Shown in pieces: positions 1-7,768 of a stretch of 27,135 nt of DNA. The stretch spans positions 1 through 27,135 of the IMG/VR virus record IMGVR_UViG_3300032561_000105. One strand, given 5' to 3'. Every line of letters begins with the position of its first letter. The stretch's first letter is position 1. The translations under genes and the position numbers were made by a program. This DNA comes from a virus. The notes beneath the pieces are model-generated. The model worked only from the letters and a program-made list of their open reading frames with translations, searched no databases and was not told the origin of the DNA.

Positions 1-158
1 GCTATCCTGAAACAAAGAACAAATCACCTAACGACTGGTGTGGTGAGTACGTGTTAAAAAACATCATGTACGAATCAATCATTAACCAATTAGTAGTTAA
101 TTTTGGTGAAACTGAGCCAACACCTAAAAAGCGTGGAAGGCCTGCCAAATGCAAATAA
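1..158 (+). CDS. C-terminal fragment of small phage protein with D-W-C-G-E motif
   Basis: The gene runs off the left edge; 51 codons are open in frame 3 before TAA at 156-158. The visible part begins YPETKNKSPNDWCGEYV and ends in a basic tail, KKRGRPAK, that resembles an AT-hook. I recall the 'P-x-T ... D-D-W-C-G-E' ending from very small Cys-containing proteins of tailed phages, some of which carry an N-terminal zinc-ribbon-like half. That half would lie outside the window, so the assignment is by pattern only. The stop overlaps the GroES start by 10 nt, so the two genes are probably translated together. Function is unknown; a small metal- or nucleic-acid-binding protein is a guess. Confidence 0.55.
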   Translation, partial: YPETKNKSPNDWCGEYVLKNIMYESIINQLVVNFGETEPTPKKRGRPAKCK

Positions 159-451
159 AACCCATGCACGACAAAATCGTGGTCAAGCCTGATGTTAGAG
201 AGCTATCTAGTGTTATCTATGTTGATAACAAAGAAGTAGAGAACATGGGCGAAGTTGTAGCAGTAGGCCCAGGTAAAAAACTTCCTAATGGTCGTAGAGA
301 AGCCATGCCTATTGAAGTAGGTGCAAGAATCAGATTTGGCACTATGAATGATGATAAAGGTGAAGAATATCTTAAATACTTCCCTTACACCGAAGATGGT
401 GTTAAGTATTTAGTCATGTCATGGCAAGATGTATGTTTTATTAATGAATAG
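149..451 (+). CDS. groES: Phage-encoded GroES-like co-chaperonin (Cpn10)
   Basis: This 100-residue protein has the length and layout of a GroES subunit. An N-terminal beta strand with HDKIVVKPD (8-16) is followed by a mobile-loop-like stretch (RELSSVIYVDNKEV, about 17-30), then the family hallmark GEVVAVGPGKKLPNG (34-48), and a C-terminal W-x-D-V strand. GroES caps the GroEL chamber as a heptamer; the hydrophobic triplet in the mobile loop contacts GroEL, and here V-I-Y probably replaces the bacterial I-V-L. No GroEL gene is present, so it would have to act with host GroEL. P22-type coat proteins are known GroEL/ES clients and the window encodes one at 6471-7745, which suggests a capsid-folding role. 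That role is inferred. Confidence 0.85.
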   Translation: MQIKPMHDKIVVKPDVRELSSVIYVDNKEVENMGEVVAVGPGKKLPNGRREAMPIEVGARIRFGTMNDDKGEEYLKYFPYTEDGVKYLVMSWQDVCFINE

Positions 452-460
452 GAGTTTATG

Positions 461-601
461 ATGCCTTTAAAGAAATCTAAAAGCGATAAAGCGTTTAAAT
501 CCAACATTAAGACTGAAATTGCAGCAGGCAAACCACCTAAGCAGGCAGTTGCAATTGCATATTCAGTAAAGAAAGAATCATCAAAGAAAGGTAAAAAATA
601 A
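461..601 (+). CDS. Small basic phage protein with K-Q-A-V-A-I-A motif
   Basis: A 46-residue, Lys-rich protein beginning [15 protein letters not shown], with a central [16 protein letters not shown] and a Lys-rich tail. Very similar tiny proteins ('MPLKKGKS...KQAVAIALSKAG') are common in tailed phages and resemble the DUF6496 type; function is unknown. Two ATGs are adjacent. The second, at 461, is preferred because AGGAG at 450-454 then lies 6 nt upstream rather than 3. That ribosome binding site overlaps the GroES stop. The stop (TAATG) overlaps the next start by one base, so this gene belongs to the same tightly packed transcript. Its basic character would suit binding to DNA or acidic proteins, but nothing proves that. 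Confidence 0.7.
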   Translation: MPLKKSKSDKAFKSNIKTEIAAGKPPKQAVAIAYSVKKESSKKGKK

Positions 602-783
602 TGGCTATTAAATTAGAATTAGAAATCGCAGAAGTAGAGCAAATCTTAAAACACTTAGCAACTGGTGCTTATGCTGAAGTAGCTCAGTTAATTGCTAAGT
701 TACATGGTCAAGCATTACCTCAAGCTTCAGCTCAAATGGCTGCTCCTGATGCTGTAATTGAAGCAGAACCAGTAGATGAATAA
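601..783 (+). CDS. Small acidic phage protein of unknown function
   Basis: A 60-residue protein. Its N-terminal half, LELEIAEVEQILKHLATGAYAEVAQLIAKL (written here in two parts: LELEIAEVEQILKHL then ATGAYAEVAQLIAKL), looks like a two-helix hairpin. The C-terminal half is Ala/Gln/Glu-rich and probably disordered. Small proteins with an 'E-V-x-x-I-L-x-x-L ... P/A-Y-A-E-V-x-x-L-I-x-K' pattern recur next to packaging genes of phages, with no known activity. Its start overlaps the stop of the preceding gene (TAATG), implying coupled translation. It lies immediately before the terminase genes. Confidence 0.65.
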   Translation: MAIKLELEIAEVEQILKHLATGAYAEVAQLIAKLHGQALPQASAQMAAPDAVIEAEPVDE

Positions 784-798
784 GTAATACTTATCAAT

Positions 799-1146
799 AT
801 GTCAGATACGATACAAAACGATAATCAAAACAAAGAGTTAAAAGTTGAAACAACTATTGACAAGGGTGGTGCGCCTGTTGGTAATGATAATGCAAGAAAA
901 GGCAGACTATTCTATGACCAGTTACGCAAAGTGCTGATACAAGAAGATGCGTTAAAGCTGAGAAATATTGCTACTAAGTTAGTTGAAGCAGCAGAAGATG
1001 GCGAAGCATGGGCAGTAAGAGAAGTGATTGATCGTATAGACGGCAAAGCTATTCAAGCTACTGAGATTAGTGGGCCAGATGGTGCTGAGATAGTTAAAGG
1101 TATTGGTATCGTATTTGTAGATGGTCATGCAAACAACGAGGGATAG
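799..1146 (+). CDS. Terminase small subunit-like protein
   Basis: A 115-residue protein just upstream of, and overlapping, the large terminase. After a disordered N-terminus it has GGAPVGNDNARKGR (23-36), a motif typical of small-terminase or DUF5681-like proteins. Amphipathic helices follow, with the pattern LVEAAEDGEAWAVREVIDRI and a D-G-K-A-x-Q element (about 61-85). The small subunit recognises the packaging site on phage DNA and delivers it to TerL. The assignment rests on this motif, size and position; sequence identity to P22 gp3 is not evident. The 26-nt overlap with TerL indicates coupled translation. Confidence 0.6.
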   Translation: MSDTIQNDNQNKELKVETTIDKGGAPVGNDNARKGRLFYDQLRKVLIQEDALKLRNIATKLVEAAEDGEAWAVREVIDRIDGKAIQATEISGPDGAEIVKGIGIVFVDGHANNEG

Positions 1147-2413
1147 TAACGGCTTTGTATGGCCACAATTCCCATCTAAGCTAAAGTGCCTGTTTGAACC
1201 TAAGAAAAGTAGATATAGAGTTTTATATGGTGGTCGTGGTGCAGGCAAATCTCATTCAGTAGCACGAGCTTTGTTATGTTTAGGCATAAAAGACACATTA
1301 CGCATATTGTGTTGTCGTGAATTTATGATTTCAATGAAAGACAGCGTACATAAGCTGTTAGTAGATCAAATCTATGATATGGGTATTGAAGCTCATTACG
1401 AAGTAACTCAATCATCTATACGTGGTTTAAATGGTACTGAGTTTATCTTTGCAGGTATCAAGAACAATATTAATGGCCTAAAATCCATAGAAGGAATTGA
1501 TTATTGTTGGGTAGAAGAGGCAAACAATGTTACTCAAACCTCTTTTGATGTGCTTATCCCTACAATACGTAAGAATGACAGCGAGATATGGATAACATTT
1601 AACCCTGAGTTACCCTCTGACTATACATACAAACGCTTTGTCATTGACCCACCTACTAATGCTGTAGTGCAAAAAGTTAATTGGAATGACAATCCTTGGT
1701 TCCCCGAAGTATTAGACTTAGAAAGACAATCATTACGCACTAGAGATTTTGAAGCGTATCAAAACGTGTGGGAAGGCTACACACGATCAACCATTGATGG
1801 GGCTATCTTTGCTAAAGAGATGCAACGAGCCGAACAAGACAATAGGATATGTAATGTACCTTATGATGCTGTTAAGCCTGTTATCGCTGTGTTTGATATT
1901 GGCTGGGCTGATGCTACTGCTGTATGGTTTGTACAGTTCGTAGGCATGGAAACAAGGCTAATACGTTATTACGAAACTAATCAGACTACAATTAGCGAAA
2001 TATTAGCCAAGATGCAAACTTTTGGTTATGTTTACGATACGTTATACTTACCGCATGATGCTCAAAATCGTACTATTTCATCTAATGGCCGTAGTTTAGA
2101 AGAAATTGTGAGAGCTAGTGGTTATAATGTTAGAATTATTGAACGTACACCTATTAGTGATAGTATCAATGCAGCTAGAACTATATTTAGCTCATGCTAC
2201 TTTGATAAAACACATACTACTGCTGGCTTAGATTGTTTAAGGCATTATAGATATGACACAAATCCAGAAACAGGTGCTTTCAGCAAAAACCCACTTCACG
2301 ATCAATACAGCCATGGTGCTGATGCGTTTCGTTATATTGGCTTAATGATACAAGAGAAAAAAATAGTAAAAAGAAAACCAATGAATTATGATGTAAGCAG
2401 TTGGATGTCCTAA
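1121..2413 (+). CDS. Terminase large subunit (ATPase-nuclease packaging motor)
   Basis: A 430-residue terminase of the Terminase_3/PBSX type. The ATPase half shows Walker A GGRGAGKS (37-44), a Walker B segment IDYCWVEEA (126-134) with the catalytic Glu, and the coupling motif ITFNPE (158-163). The nuclease half has acidic residues in FDIGWAD (258-264; D259 and D264), in the LPHDAQNR loop (about 315) and in the late HGADAFRY motif (about 405), as expected for an RNase H-like fold. All active-site blocks are intact and the length is normal. It pumps DNA through the portal and cuts concatemers. ATG at 1121 is listed, but ATG at 1127 is equally possible because neither has a clear ribosome binding site; translation probably continues from the small subunit. 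Confidence 0.93.
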   Translation: MVMQTTRDSNGFVWPQFPSKLKCLFEPKKSRYRVLYGGRGAGKSHSVARALLCLGIKDTLRILCCREFMISMKDSVHKLLVDQIYDMGIEAHYEVTQSSIRGLNGTEFIFAGIKNNINGLKSIEGIDYCWVEEANNVTQTSFDVLIPTIRKNDSEIWITFNPELPSDYTYKRFVIDPPTNAVVQKVNWNDNPWFPEVLDLERQSLRTRDFEAYQNVWEGYTRSTIDGAIFAKEMQRAEQDNRICNVPYDAVKPVIAVFDIGWADATAVWFVQFVGMETRLIRYYETNQTTISEILAKMQTFGYVYDTLYLPHDAQNRTISSNGRSLEEIVRASGYNVRIIERTPISDSINAARTIFSSCYFDKTHTTAGLDCLRHYRYDTNPETGAFSKNPLHDQYSHGADAFRYIGLMIQEKKIVKRKPMNYDVSSWMS

Positions 2414-2422
2414 AGGATTTAT

Positions 2423-4528
2423 ATGGCTATAAATAATGATGGTAATGGTGGCATTTACTCAAGCGAGTATGCAGACGAAGATAATACAGGCATCATTGAT
2501 GAAGCCAAAGAATATTTACGTTTCTGTTCTGATGCTGATTCTAATAATCGTGTTGAAGCTTTAAATGATTTAAAGTTTGCAGGTGGCGATCAATGGCCAG
2601 TAGAAATACAAAACTCACGTTTACTTGAATCAAGGCCTTATCTTACTATCAACAAGATTGATGCCTATTGCCGTCAGATAGAAAACCAACAAAGACAACA
2701 ACGCCCTCGCATGAAAGCGCATGGCATGAATGATGAATCAGACGAAAAGATAGCTGACATTATTACTGGTATATGCCGACACATTGAAAATCAATCTGAT
2801 GCTGATTCTGCTTACGATCATGCTTTTTCTTTTGCAGTCAGAATGGGTTGGGGATATTGGCGAGTAATACATGATTATCCTAGTCCTGATAGCTTTGACC
2901 AAGAAATTTACATTAAGCGTATTGAAAACGCTTTCATGGTTTACTTTGACCCTAACTCTAATGAGCCTGATGGTTCTGATGCTGAAAAGTGTCTAATTAC
3001 TGAAGTAGTAAGCAAAGAAACATTCCGTAAGATGTACCCTGGTGCTGATGATGGTGGTGGCTTTACCCCTCGTGGTACAGGTGATAGTCAATCAGAATGG
3101 ATAACTAAAGAAGATATACGTATTGCTGAGTATTTTTATACTGAACATACTAAAGTTAAATTATTACTGTTATCTGATGGTACAACTTGCTATAAAGATG
3201 AGAAGCCTAAAGAAACTATTTTACAAGATGCAGGTATCTATGTAGTTTCAGAACGTGAAACAGTTAGAAAGCAAATTAAATGGGTCAAGCTAACAGGTAT
3301 GCAAATACTTGAACAACGTGATTGGCCAGGTAGATTTATTCCAATCGTGCCAGTTTATGGGCAACAGTTAATTGTAGATAGTAAGAAAAAACGTTTTGGC
3401 TTAACACGTATGGCTAAAGACCCACAACGTATGTATAACTTCTGGTCAACAGCTCTGACTGAATCAGTTGCATTAGCACCTAAAGCTAAATACTTACTTG
3501 CTGAAGGTCAAGATGAAGGCCACGAGATGGAATGGAATTTAGCTAACGTTAAATCTATGCCTGTCTTACGCTATAAACAGACTGATTCTGAAGGCAGAAT
3601 GGCGCCTGTACCTACAAGGATTCAACCAGAACCACCGCCAGCAGGCATGGTAACGGCTTTACAAGGTTTAAATTCTGACCTAATGGCAGTAATAGGGATA
3701 TATGACCCTAGTCAGCTACCAAACGGCAATCAATCAGGCAAAGCTCTGAATGGTATGCAACAACAAACTGATATGACTAACTTTCACTACTATGACAATT
3801 TGACACGATCAATTCGTCAGACAGGTAGAATCATTTTAGACTTAATACCTCACATTTATGATAAACAACGCATTATGCGTATTATTGGTGCTGATGGTAA
3901 AGGCGAGCTTGTTACAATCAATGAACAAGGTCAAGATGAGCAAGGTGTTGATAAGGTATTAAATGACGTAACAGTAGGTCAATACGATATTGTGATGGAA
4001 ACTGGACCAGGCTATTCATCTAAACGCCAAGAAGCTGTTGATAGCATGATGAGTTTATTGCAAGCTGATCCTGCTTTAATGCAAACTGCTGGTGATTTAA
4101 TATTTAGAAATATGGACTTCCCTGGTGCTGATATTGTTGCAGATCGTTTAGCAGCAGCTAACCCACTTGCACAAATTGATGAGAAGTCTAATATTCCACC
4201 ACAAGTACAAATGCAATTAGCGCAATCACAACAAACTATCCAACAGTTACAACAACAGATTCAACAAATGACTATGGATATTCAGTACGGTGCTAGTGTT
4301 AAAGAGCAACAAGATAAAGCTATGCTACAAAAAGCACAGATGGAAATTGCTGCTAAAGTACACGATACTCAAATGCGTACAGATACTACAGCGCACGATA
4401 CAATTATCAAAACAGAAACACAGAAAGAAATTGAACACATGAAAGCGCAATTAGCTTTAATATTGGCTCAAATGGACCAAAGAGAACTTAAACTAGCGGA
4501 AGAAGAAGCAATTGAAAGGGGTATTTAA
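2423..4528 (+). CDS. P22-type portal protein
   Basis: A 701-residue protein, close to the length of P22 gp1 (725), following TerL by 9 nt with AAGGA upstream. The N-terminal region (EAKEYLRFCSDAD, then GGDQWP, then SRPYLTINKIDAYCRQIENQQR) and the segment MGWGYWRV are typical of the P22-like portal family. Residues from about 590 to 695 are Gln/Ala/Lys-rich and strongly helical (QSQQTIQQLQQQIQQMTMD), matching the C-terminal helical barrel of P22-type portals that extends into the capsid. Twelve copies form the DNA channel at one capsid vertex and bind the terminase, then the gp4-like hub protein. Its stop overlaps the next start by one base. Confidence 0.92.
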   Translation: MAINNDGNGGIYSSEYADEDNTGIIDEAKEYLRFCSDADSNNRVEALNDLKFAGGDQWPVEIQNSRLLESRPYLTINKIDAYCRQIENQQRQQRPRMKAHGMNDESDEKIADIITGICRHIENQSDADSAYDHAFSFAVRMGWGYWRVIHDYPSPDSFDQEIYIKRIENAFMVYFDPNSNEPDGSDAEKCLITEVVSKETFRKMYPGADDGGGFTPRGTGDSQSEWITKEDIRIAEYFYTEHTKVKLLLLSDGTTCYKDEKPKETILQDAGIYVVSERETVRKQIKWVKLTGMQILEQRDWPGRFIPIVPVYGQQLIVDSKKKRFGLTRMAKDPQRMYNFWSTALTESVALAPKAKYLLAEGQDEGHEMEWNLANVKSMPVLRYKQTDSEGRMAPVPTRIQPEPPPAGMVTALQGLNSDLMAVIGIYDPSQLPNGNQSGKALNGMQQQTDMTNFHYYDNLTRSIRQTGRIILDLIPHIYDKQRIMRIIGADGKGELVTINEQGQDEQGVDKVLNDVTVGQYDIVMETGPGYSSKRQEAVDSMMSLLQADPALMQTAGDLIFRNMDFPGADIVADRLAAANPLAQIDEKSNIPPQVQMQLAQSQQTIQQLQQQIQQMTMDIQYGASVKEQQDKAMLQKAQMEIAAKVHDTQMRTDTTAHDTIIKTETQKEIEHMKAQLALILAQMDQRELKLAEEEAIERGI

Positions 4529-5046
4529 TGGCAACTGTTATTGGATCTAATAAAGAAGAACATGATCGTAAGTTTATGGAGCAACGTGGTCAAGTCGCAC
4601 CTGTTGGTAGAATCCCAAAAAATTATACAGAATCTAAAAAGCTAGCTGAAATGCTTGAGAGAGCAGGAAATAAAGCAGGTTACGAAATAACACGGGAGGG
4701 GAGTAAAATATCTCCTTCTCAATATGTTACTTTTCAAAAGCTGGATGATGATTTTAATATAATAGATTCTAGACAGGTCAGGCTATCTAATCATGAAGAT
4801 AAATATCCAAACCTTAGTCCAATTGGTGCAGATACTTTAAATACAAGGTTTAGCGTAGACCCATCTAGCAGTTCTCACGGAACTTACGAGCAGTCGGTAC
4901 TATGGCTTGAGAAAATGGGGTTTCCTACATCATTGTCCTCTAAATATAAAAACTTTAAATATGAAGCTAAACCTTTATCCGCTAAAGATAGAGGTTTAAT
5001 TTTTGATGATAGACTTGGATGGATAAAAGATAAAAAAACTAAATAA
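4528..5046 (+). CDS. Unidentified cargo protein with N-terminus resembling the gene at 5300
   Basis: A 172-residue soluble protein with no function I can assign. Residues 1-25 (MATVIGSNKEEHDRKFMEQR, then GQVAP) resemble the start of the protein at 5300-5488, which has V-x-x-x-N-x-x-E, a conserved Met-x-x-Arg and GQPAP at matching positions. The remainder, including SQYVTFQKLDDD (64-75) and VRLSNHEDKYPN (83-94), is globular-looking. It faintly recalls small 'Y-V-x-x ... R-I-S-D-H' domains of phage and plasmid polyvalent proteins; this is a weak, unchecked impression. It sits between portal and scaffold, where P22 has nothing comparable, so it may be cargo inserted into an ancestral small gene. 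It starts on the portal stop (TAATG). Confidence 0.6.
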   Translation: MATVIGSNKEEHDRKFMEQRGQVAPVGRIPKNYTESKKLAEMLERAGNKAGYEITREGSKISPSQYVTFQKLDDDFNIIDSRQVRLSNHEDKYPNLSPIGADTLNTRFSVDPSSSSHGTYEQSVLWLEKMGFPTSLSSKYKNFKYEAKPLSAKDRGLIFDDRLGWIKDKKTK

Positions 5047-5105
5047 CATTAACAATAGATGAGCCAGAAATTAAATATAATAAAGATAAAACATAGGAGT
5101 TAATC

Positions 5106-5273
5106 ATGGCTGATACAGGATTAGATACAGAAACATATTTACAACAATTTCACAATTATCATCATCATGTACAAGATGAAAATTACAATAAACCTGAATG
5201 GTATGAATTAGATCAGCAAAAGCCGTCAAAGCCAGTAACTGCTGTTAGCAACAAGTTATCAGACCTGGCATAA
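5106..5273 (+). CDS. Small His-rich phage protein, unknown function
   Basis: A 55-residue gene too short for many gene callers. It starts with ATG at 5106 behind a clear AGGAG at 5096-5100 and ends with TAA at 5271-5273. The protein begins MADTGLDTETYLQQFHNYHH and carries one His pair plus a further cluster (H-N-Y-H-H-H-V-Q-D); the end is Lys/Pro/Ser-rich. It could bind metal through the His cluster, but no family was recognised. It sits in the run of small genes between portal and scaffold, with 26 nt to the next start. The strong ribosome binding site and full occupation of the gap support it being real. Confidence 0.55.
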   Translation: MADTGLDTETYLQQFHNYHHHVQDENYNKPEWYELDQQKPSKPVTAVSNKLSDLA

Positions 5274-5299
5274 TTTTAGTAATTTAATCGGAGAATATT

Positions 5300-5488
5300 A
5301 TGGAAGTTGTAACTAGCAATAACATAGCAGAATGGAAAGCAAATGAAATGGCAAGGCGCAATGGTCAGCCAGCACCTAAGAAAGCTAACCCTTATGCTGA
5401 TTTAAGTCGTGATGAGTTAAAAGCTCATAAAGCACAGATTAAAGAAGTATTAAAAGAAACAAAAGTACCTAAAGCACCAAAAGAATAA
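5300..5488 (+). CDS. Small Lys-rich phage protein, unknown function
   Basis: A 62-residue protein with GGAGA nine bases before its ATG. The N-terminus (MEVVTSNNIAEWKANEMARR) is predicted helical and is followed by NGQPAPKK and a second helix, LSRDELKAHKAQIKEVLKE, ending in K/P repeats. The N-terminal 26 residues resemble those of the protein at 4528-5046. Small proteins of this kind are frequent just before scaffold genes in phages, with no assigned activity. The stop is followed directly by a promoter-like TTGACA, so this is the last gene of the packaging transcript segment before a probable internal promoter. Confidence 0.6.
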   Translation: MEVVTSNNIAEWKANEMARRNGQPAPKKANPYADLSRDELKAHKAQIKEVLKETKVPKAPKE

Positions 5489-5517
5489 TTGACACACAAT
5501 TTTAAATAGTTTATATA
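5489..5517 (+). promoter_or_regulatory. Sigma70-like promoter before scaffold and coat genes
   Basis: A perfect -35 box TTGACA at 5489-5494 is followed, after 17 nt, by TATATA at 5512-5517. An overlapping alternative -10, TATAGT at 5514-5519, would give a 19-nt spacer. The -35 begins at the base after the stop codon of the preceding gene, and the site occupies the 55-nt gap before the scaffold start. It would provide extra transcription of scaffold and coat, which are needed in large amounts. Confidence 0.5.
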
Positions 5518-5543
5518 GTAATTTCATAGGAGCTTGAGCAATC

Positions 5544-6446
5544 ATGGCCGAGAAAGAAGCAAGTAATGTAGTAACAAGTGAAACAGCGCACACCTTTTAT
5601 GCAGAAAGATTAGGTTTAGCTGATGAGCCAGAAGTTGAAGTTGAATCTGTAAAGAAAGAATCAGACAAAACTAAAGGCAACAAGCAGAGTGAACCCGAAG
5701 CAGAGGCAGAAGCTAATACGGAACAGACTACTGAGAAGCGGTCAGATAAGCTTAATAAAAGATTTGATAAAGTAACACAACGAGCTAAAGATGCAGAAGC
5801 TCGTAGTGTTGAATTAGAGAATCGTCTTAAAGAGTATGAAGCAAAGGCAACACCACAACAAGAACCTGTAAAGGCTCCTATTGAGGGAAAGCCACAAGCT
5901 AACCAATTTAATGATGCTTTTGAATATGCAGAAGCATTAGCTGAATGGAGTGCTGAAAATGCTTTAAAGCAAAGAGATGCAGAAGAAGTACAGCGTAAAG
6001 CAAAGAAAGCTCAAGATAAAGTTTTAAATAACTGGAATGAGAAGATTGCAAAAGCTAAAAATACTCTGCCTGATTTTGATAAAATGGTGCAATCAAGTAC
6101 AACAGTTGTTAGCAACGAAATACGAGATAGCATTTTAGAAAGTGATGTAGGGCCTCAACTCTTATATCATTTAGCATCAAATGAAGATTTTGCACAGAAA
6201 CTAACTGAAATGCCGTTAGTGAAAGCTCTAAGAGAAATAGGCAAACTGGAAGCACGATTTGAGCAAGAGGATAAACCGAAAGCTAAAGTTGCTAAAGAAT
6301 CTGTTTCAAGAAGTACAGCACCTAGTCCTATTAGGCCGTTAAATGGTGGCAAGATTGGTAATGATGTATTGATTGACACTAATGGTGAATTTCAAGGCTC
6401 ATATGCTCAATGGAAAGCCGCACGAATGGCAAATAAGATTAGATAA
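5544..6446 (+). CDS. Capsid scaffolding protein (P22 gp8-like)
   Basis: A 300-residue, highly charged protein, almost exactly the length of P22 gp8 (303), placed directly before the coat gene. The N-terminal 75 residues are acidic and probably disordered (many E, K, T, Q). Residues about 80-110 and 130-165 look like coiled coils, for example DAEARSVELENRLKEYEAK. The end (FQGSYAQWKAARMANKIR) is a basic helix, the region that in P22 gp8 binds coat protein. A Pro/Gly-rich linker (SPIRPLNGGK) precedes it. Scaffolding proteins diverge quickly, so the call rests on position, length, charge pattern and the C-terminal helix. AGGAG lies 5' of the start, and a promoter-like site is at 5489-5517. Confidence 0.82.
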   Translation: MAEKEASNVVTSETAHTFYAERLGLADEPEVEVESVKKESDKTKGNKQSEPEAEAEANTEQTTEKRSDKLNKRFDKVTQRAKDAEARSVELENRLKEYEAKATPQQEPVKAPIEGKPQANQFNDAFEYAEALAEWSAENALKQRDAEEVQRKAKKAQDKVLNNWNEKIAKAKNTLPDFDKMVQSSTTVVSNEIRDSILESDVGPQLLYHLASNEDFAQKLTEMPLVKALREIGKLEARFEQEDKPKAKVAKESVSRSTAPSPIRPLNGGKIGNDVLIDTNGEFQGSYAQWKAARMANKIR

Positions 6447-6470
6447 ACCTAATTTTTTTGGAGAAATATA

Positions 6471-7745
6471 ATGGCTAATACTTTATTAACCATCTCAAAA
6501 ATCACTAACGAAGCGTTAATGGTTCTTGAGAATGAACTAACATTTACAAGTGAAGTAGATCGTAACTATGATGACCAGTTTGCGGTTGTTGGTGCTAAAA
6601 TTGGCGCAACAGTAAACGTACGTAGACCAGGTCGTTTCATTGGTACTACTGGCCCAGCTTTGAACGTAGAGGACTTGAACGAAACTTCAGTACCTGTAAC
6701 GCTTTCAACTCAGTTCCACGTAGATACACAATTTACTACACAAGACTTAGCTCTTTCACTAGATATGTTCTCTGATCGTATCTTGAAACCAGCAGTCGCA
6801 GCTATTGCCAATAAGATTGATTATGACGGTACAACAACTGCTGCATTAAACACAGCAAACATTGTTGGTACAGCAGGTACACCACCTACTGGTCTATATA
6901 CATACTTGTCAGCTCAAGCTTATCTTGATTCTGAAGGCGCACCACGTGATGGCCGTCGTTCATGTATCGTAGAACCATTTACTTCAGCTACTATTGTTGA
7001 TAGCTTAAAAGGTCTATTTGTACCTACTGCTGAAATTTCAGCTCAGTACACTAAAGGCTTAATGGGTCGTGATTCTGGTGGTATGAACTGGAAGTTAGAT
7101 CAAAACATTGTATCTCAAACTTTTGGTAACTTTTCATCATCTACAGTAACAGCTTCAGTAGCTACAACGACTGCAACTGGCTTCTTAACTTCAGGTTGGG
7201 CTTCACAATCTACAATTACATTGACTGCTGCTAATACAGGTACAATCAATCTAAATGCAGGTGATACATTCCAAATCGCTGGTGTTTATGCAGTCAATCC
7301 GCAAAATCGTCAAGCTTACGGTACTAACAAATTACGTTCATTCGTAGTTAAATCTGCTGTATCAGTAGCTTCAGGTGCTAGCGTTTCAGTAACAGTTTCA
7401 CCTGCTGTAATTACTGCTGGTCAGTTCCAAAATGTATCTGTACCTACTCCTGCTGCTTCTGCTGCTGTAACATTCTTTGCTTCACAATACAATGCAAGTG
7501 GTAGTGGTATCGTTTCACCACAAAACATTGTGATGCACCGTAATGCTTTCACAATCGCTATGGCTGACTTAGAGCTTCCAGAGGGTGTACACTTTGCTGG
7601 TCGTGCTTCTGATAAAGAAATCGGTTTATCAATGCGTGTAGTTCGTCAATACACCATTAATAACGATTCTATCCCTACTCGTGTTGATGTTTTATACGGC
7701 TGGGCACCTCTTTACCCAGAACTAGCTTGCCGTGTTGCAGCTTAA
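6471..7745 (+). CDS. Major capsid (coat) protein, P22 gp5 family
   Basis: A 424-residue protein close to P22 gp5 (430). Family features include the N-terminal helix MANTLLTISKITNEALMVLE, the R-R-P-G-R-F motif of the E-loop region (residues about 52-57), and a long beta-rich insertion at about 215-345 (GDTFQIAGVYAVNPQNRQA) matching the I-domain of P22-type coats. The conserved end includes SMRVVRQYTINNDSIPTRVD and then VLYGWAPLYPELACRV. This HK97-fold protein builds the icosahedral shell on the scaffold. TTGGAGAAATATA precedes the ATG, giving a strong ribosome binding site. Known P22 coat behaviour as a GroEL/ES client links it to the groES at 149. Confidence 0.93.
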   Translation: MANTLLTISKITNEALMVLENELTFTSEVDRNYDDQFAVVGAKIGATVNVRRPGRFIGTTGPALNVEDLNETSVPVTLSTQFHVDTQFTTQDLALSLDMFSDRILKPAVAAIANKIDYDGTTTAALNTANIVGTAGTPPTGLYTYLSAQAYLDSEGAPRDGRRSCIVEPFTSATIVDSLKGLFVPTAEISAQYTKGLMGRDSGGMNWKLDQNIVSQTFGNFSSSTVTASVATTTATGFLTSGWASQSTITLTAANTGTINLNAGDTFQIAGVYAVNPQNRQAYGTNKLRSFVVKSAVSVASGASVSVTVSPAVITAGQFQNVSVPTPAASAAVTFFASQYNASGSGIVSPQNIVMHRNAFTIAMADLELPEGVHFAGRASDKEIGLSMRVVRQYTINNDSIPTRVDVLYGWAPLYPELACRVAA

Positions 7746-7768
7746 TTTAACGGATAAAGGAAAATATC

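Noticed and set aside
857-891. TTGACA inside the small terminase gene with TAAT-like bases downstream
   Set aside because: The possible -10 boxes are 19 nt or more away and weak, and the site is within a coding region. The same applies to TTGACA near 3811, 6375 and 21983.
979-1248. 89-codon minus-strand frame opposite the terminase genes
   Set aside because: It lies over two well-supported genes, has no ribosome binding site, and reads as low-complexity Ser/Phe/Cys/Tyr sequence typical of an antisense shadow.
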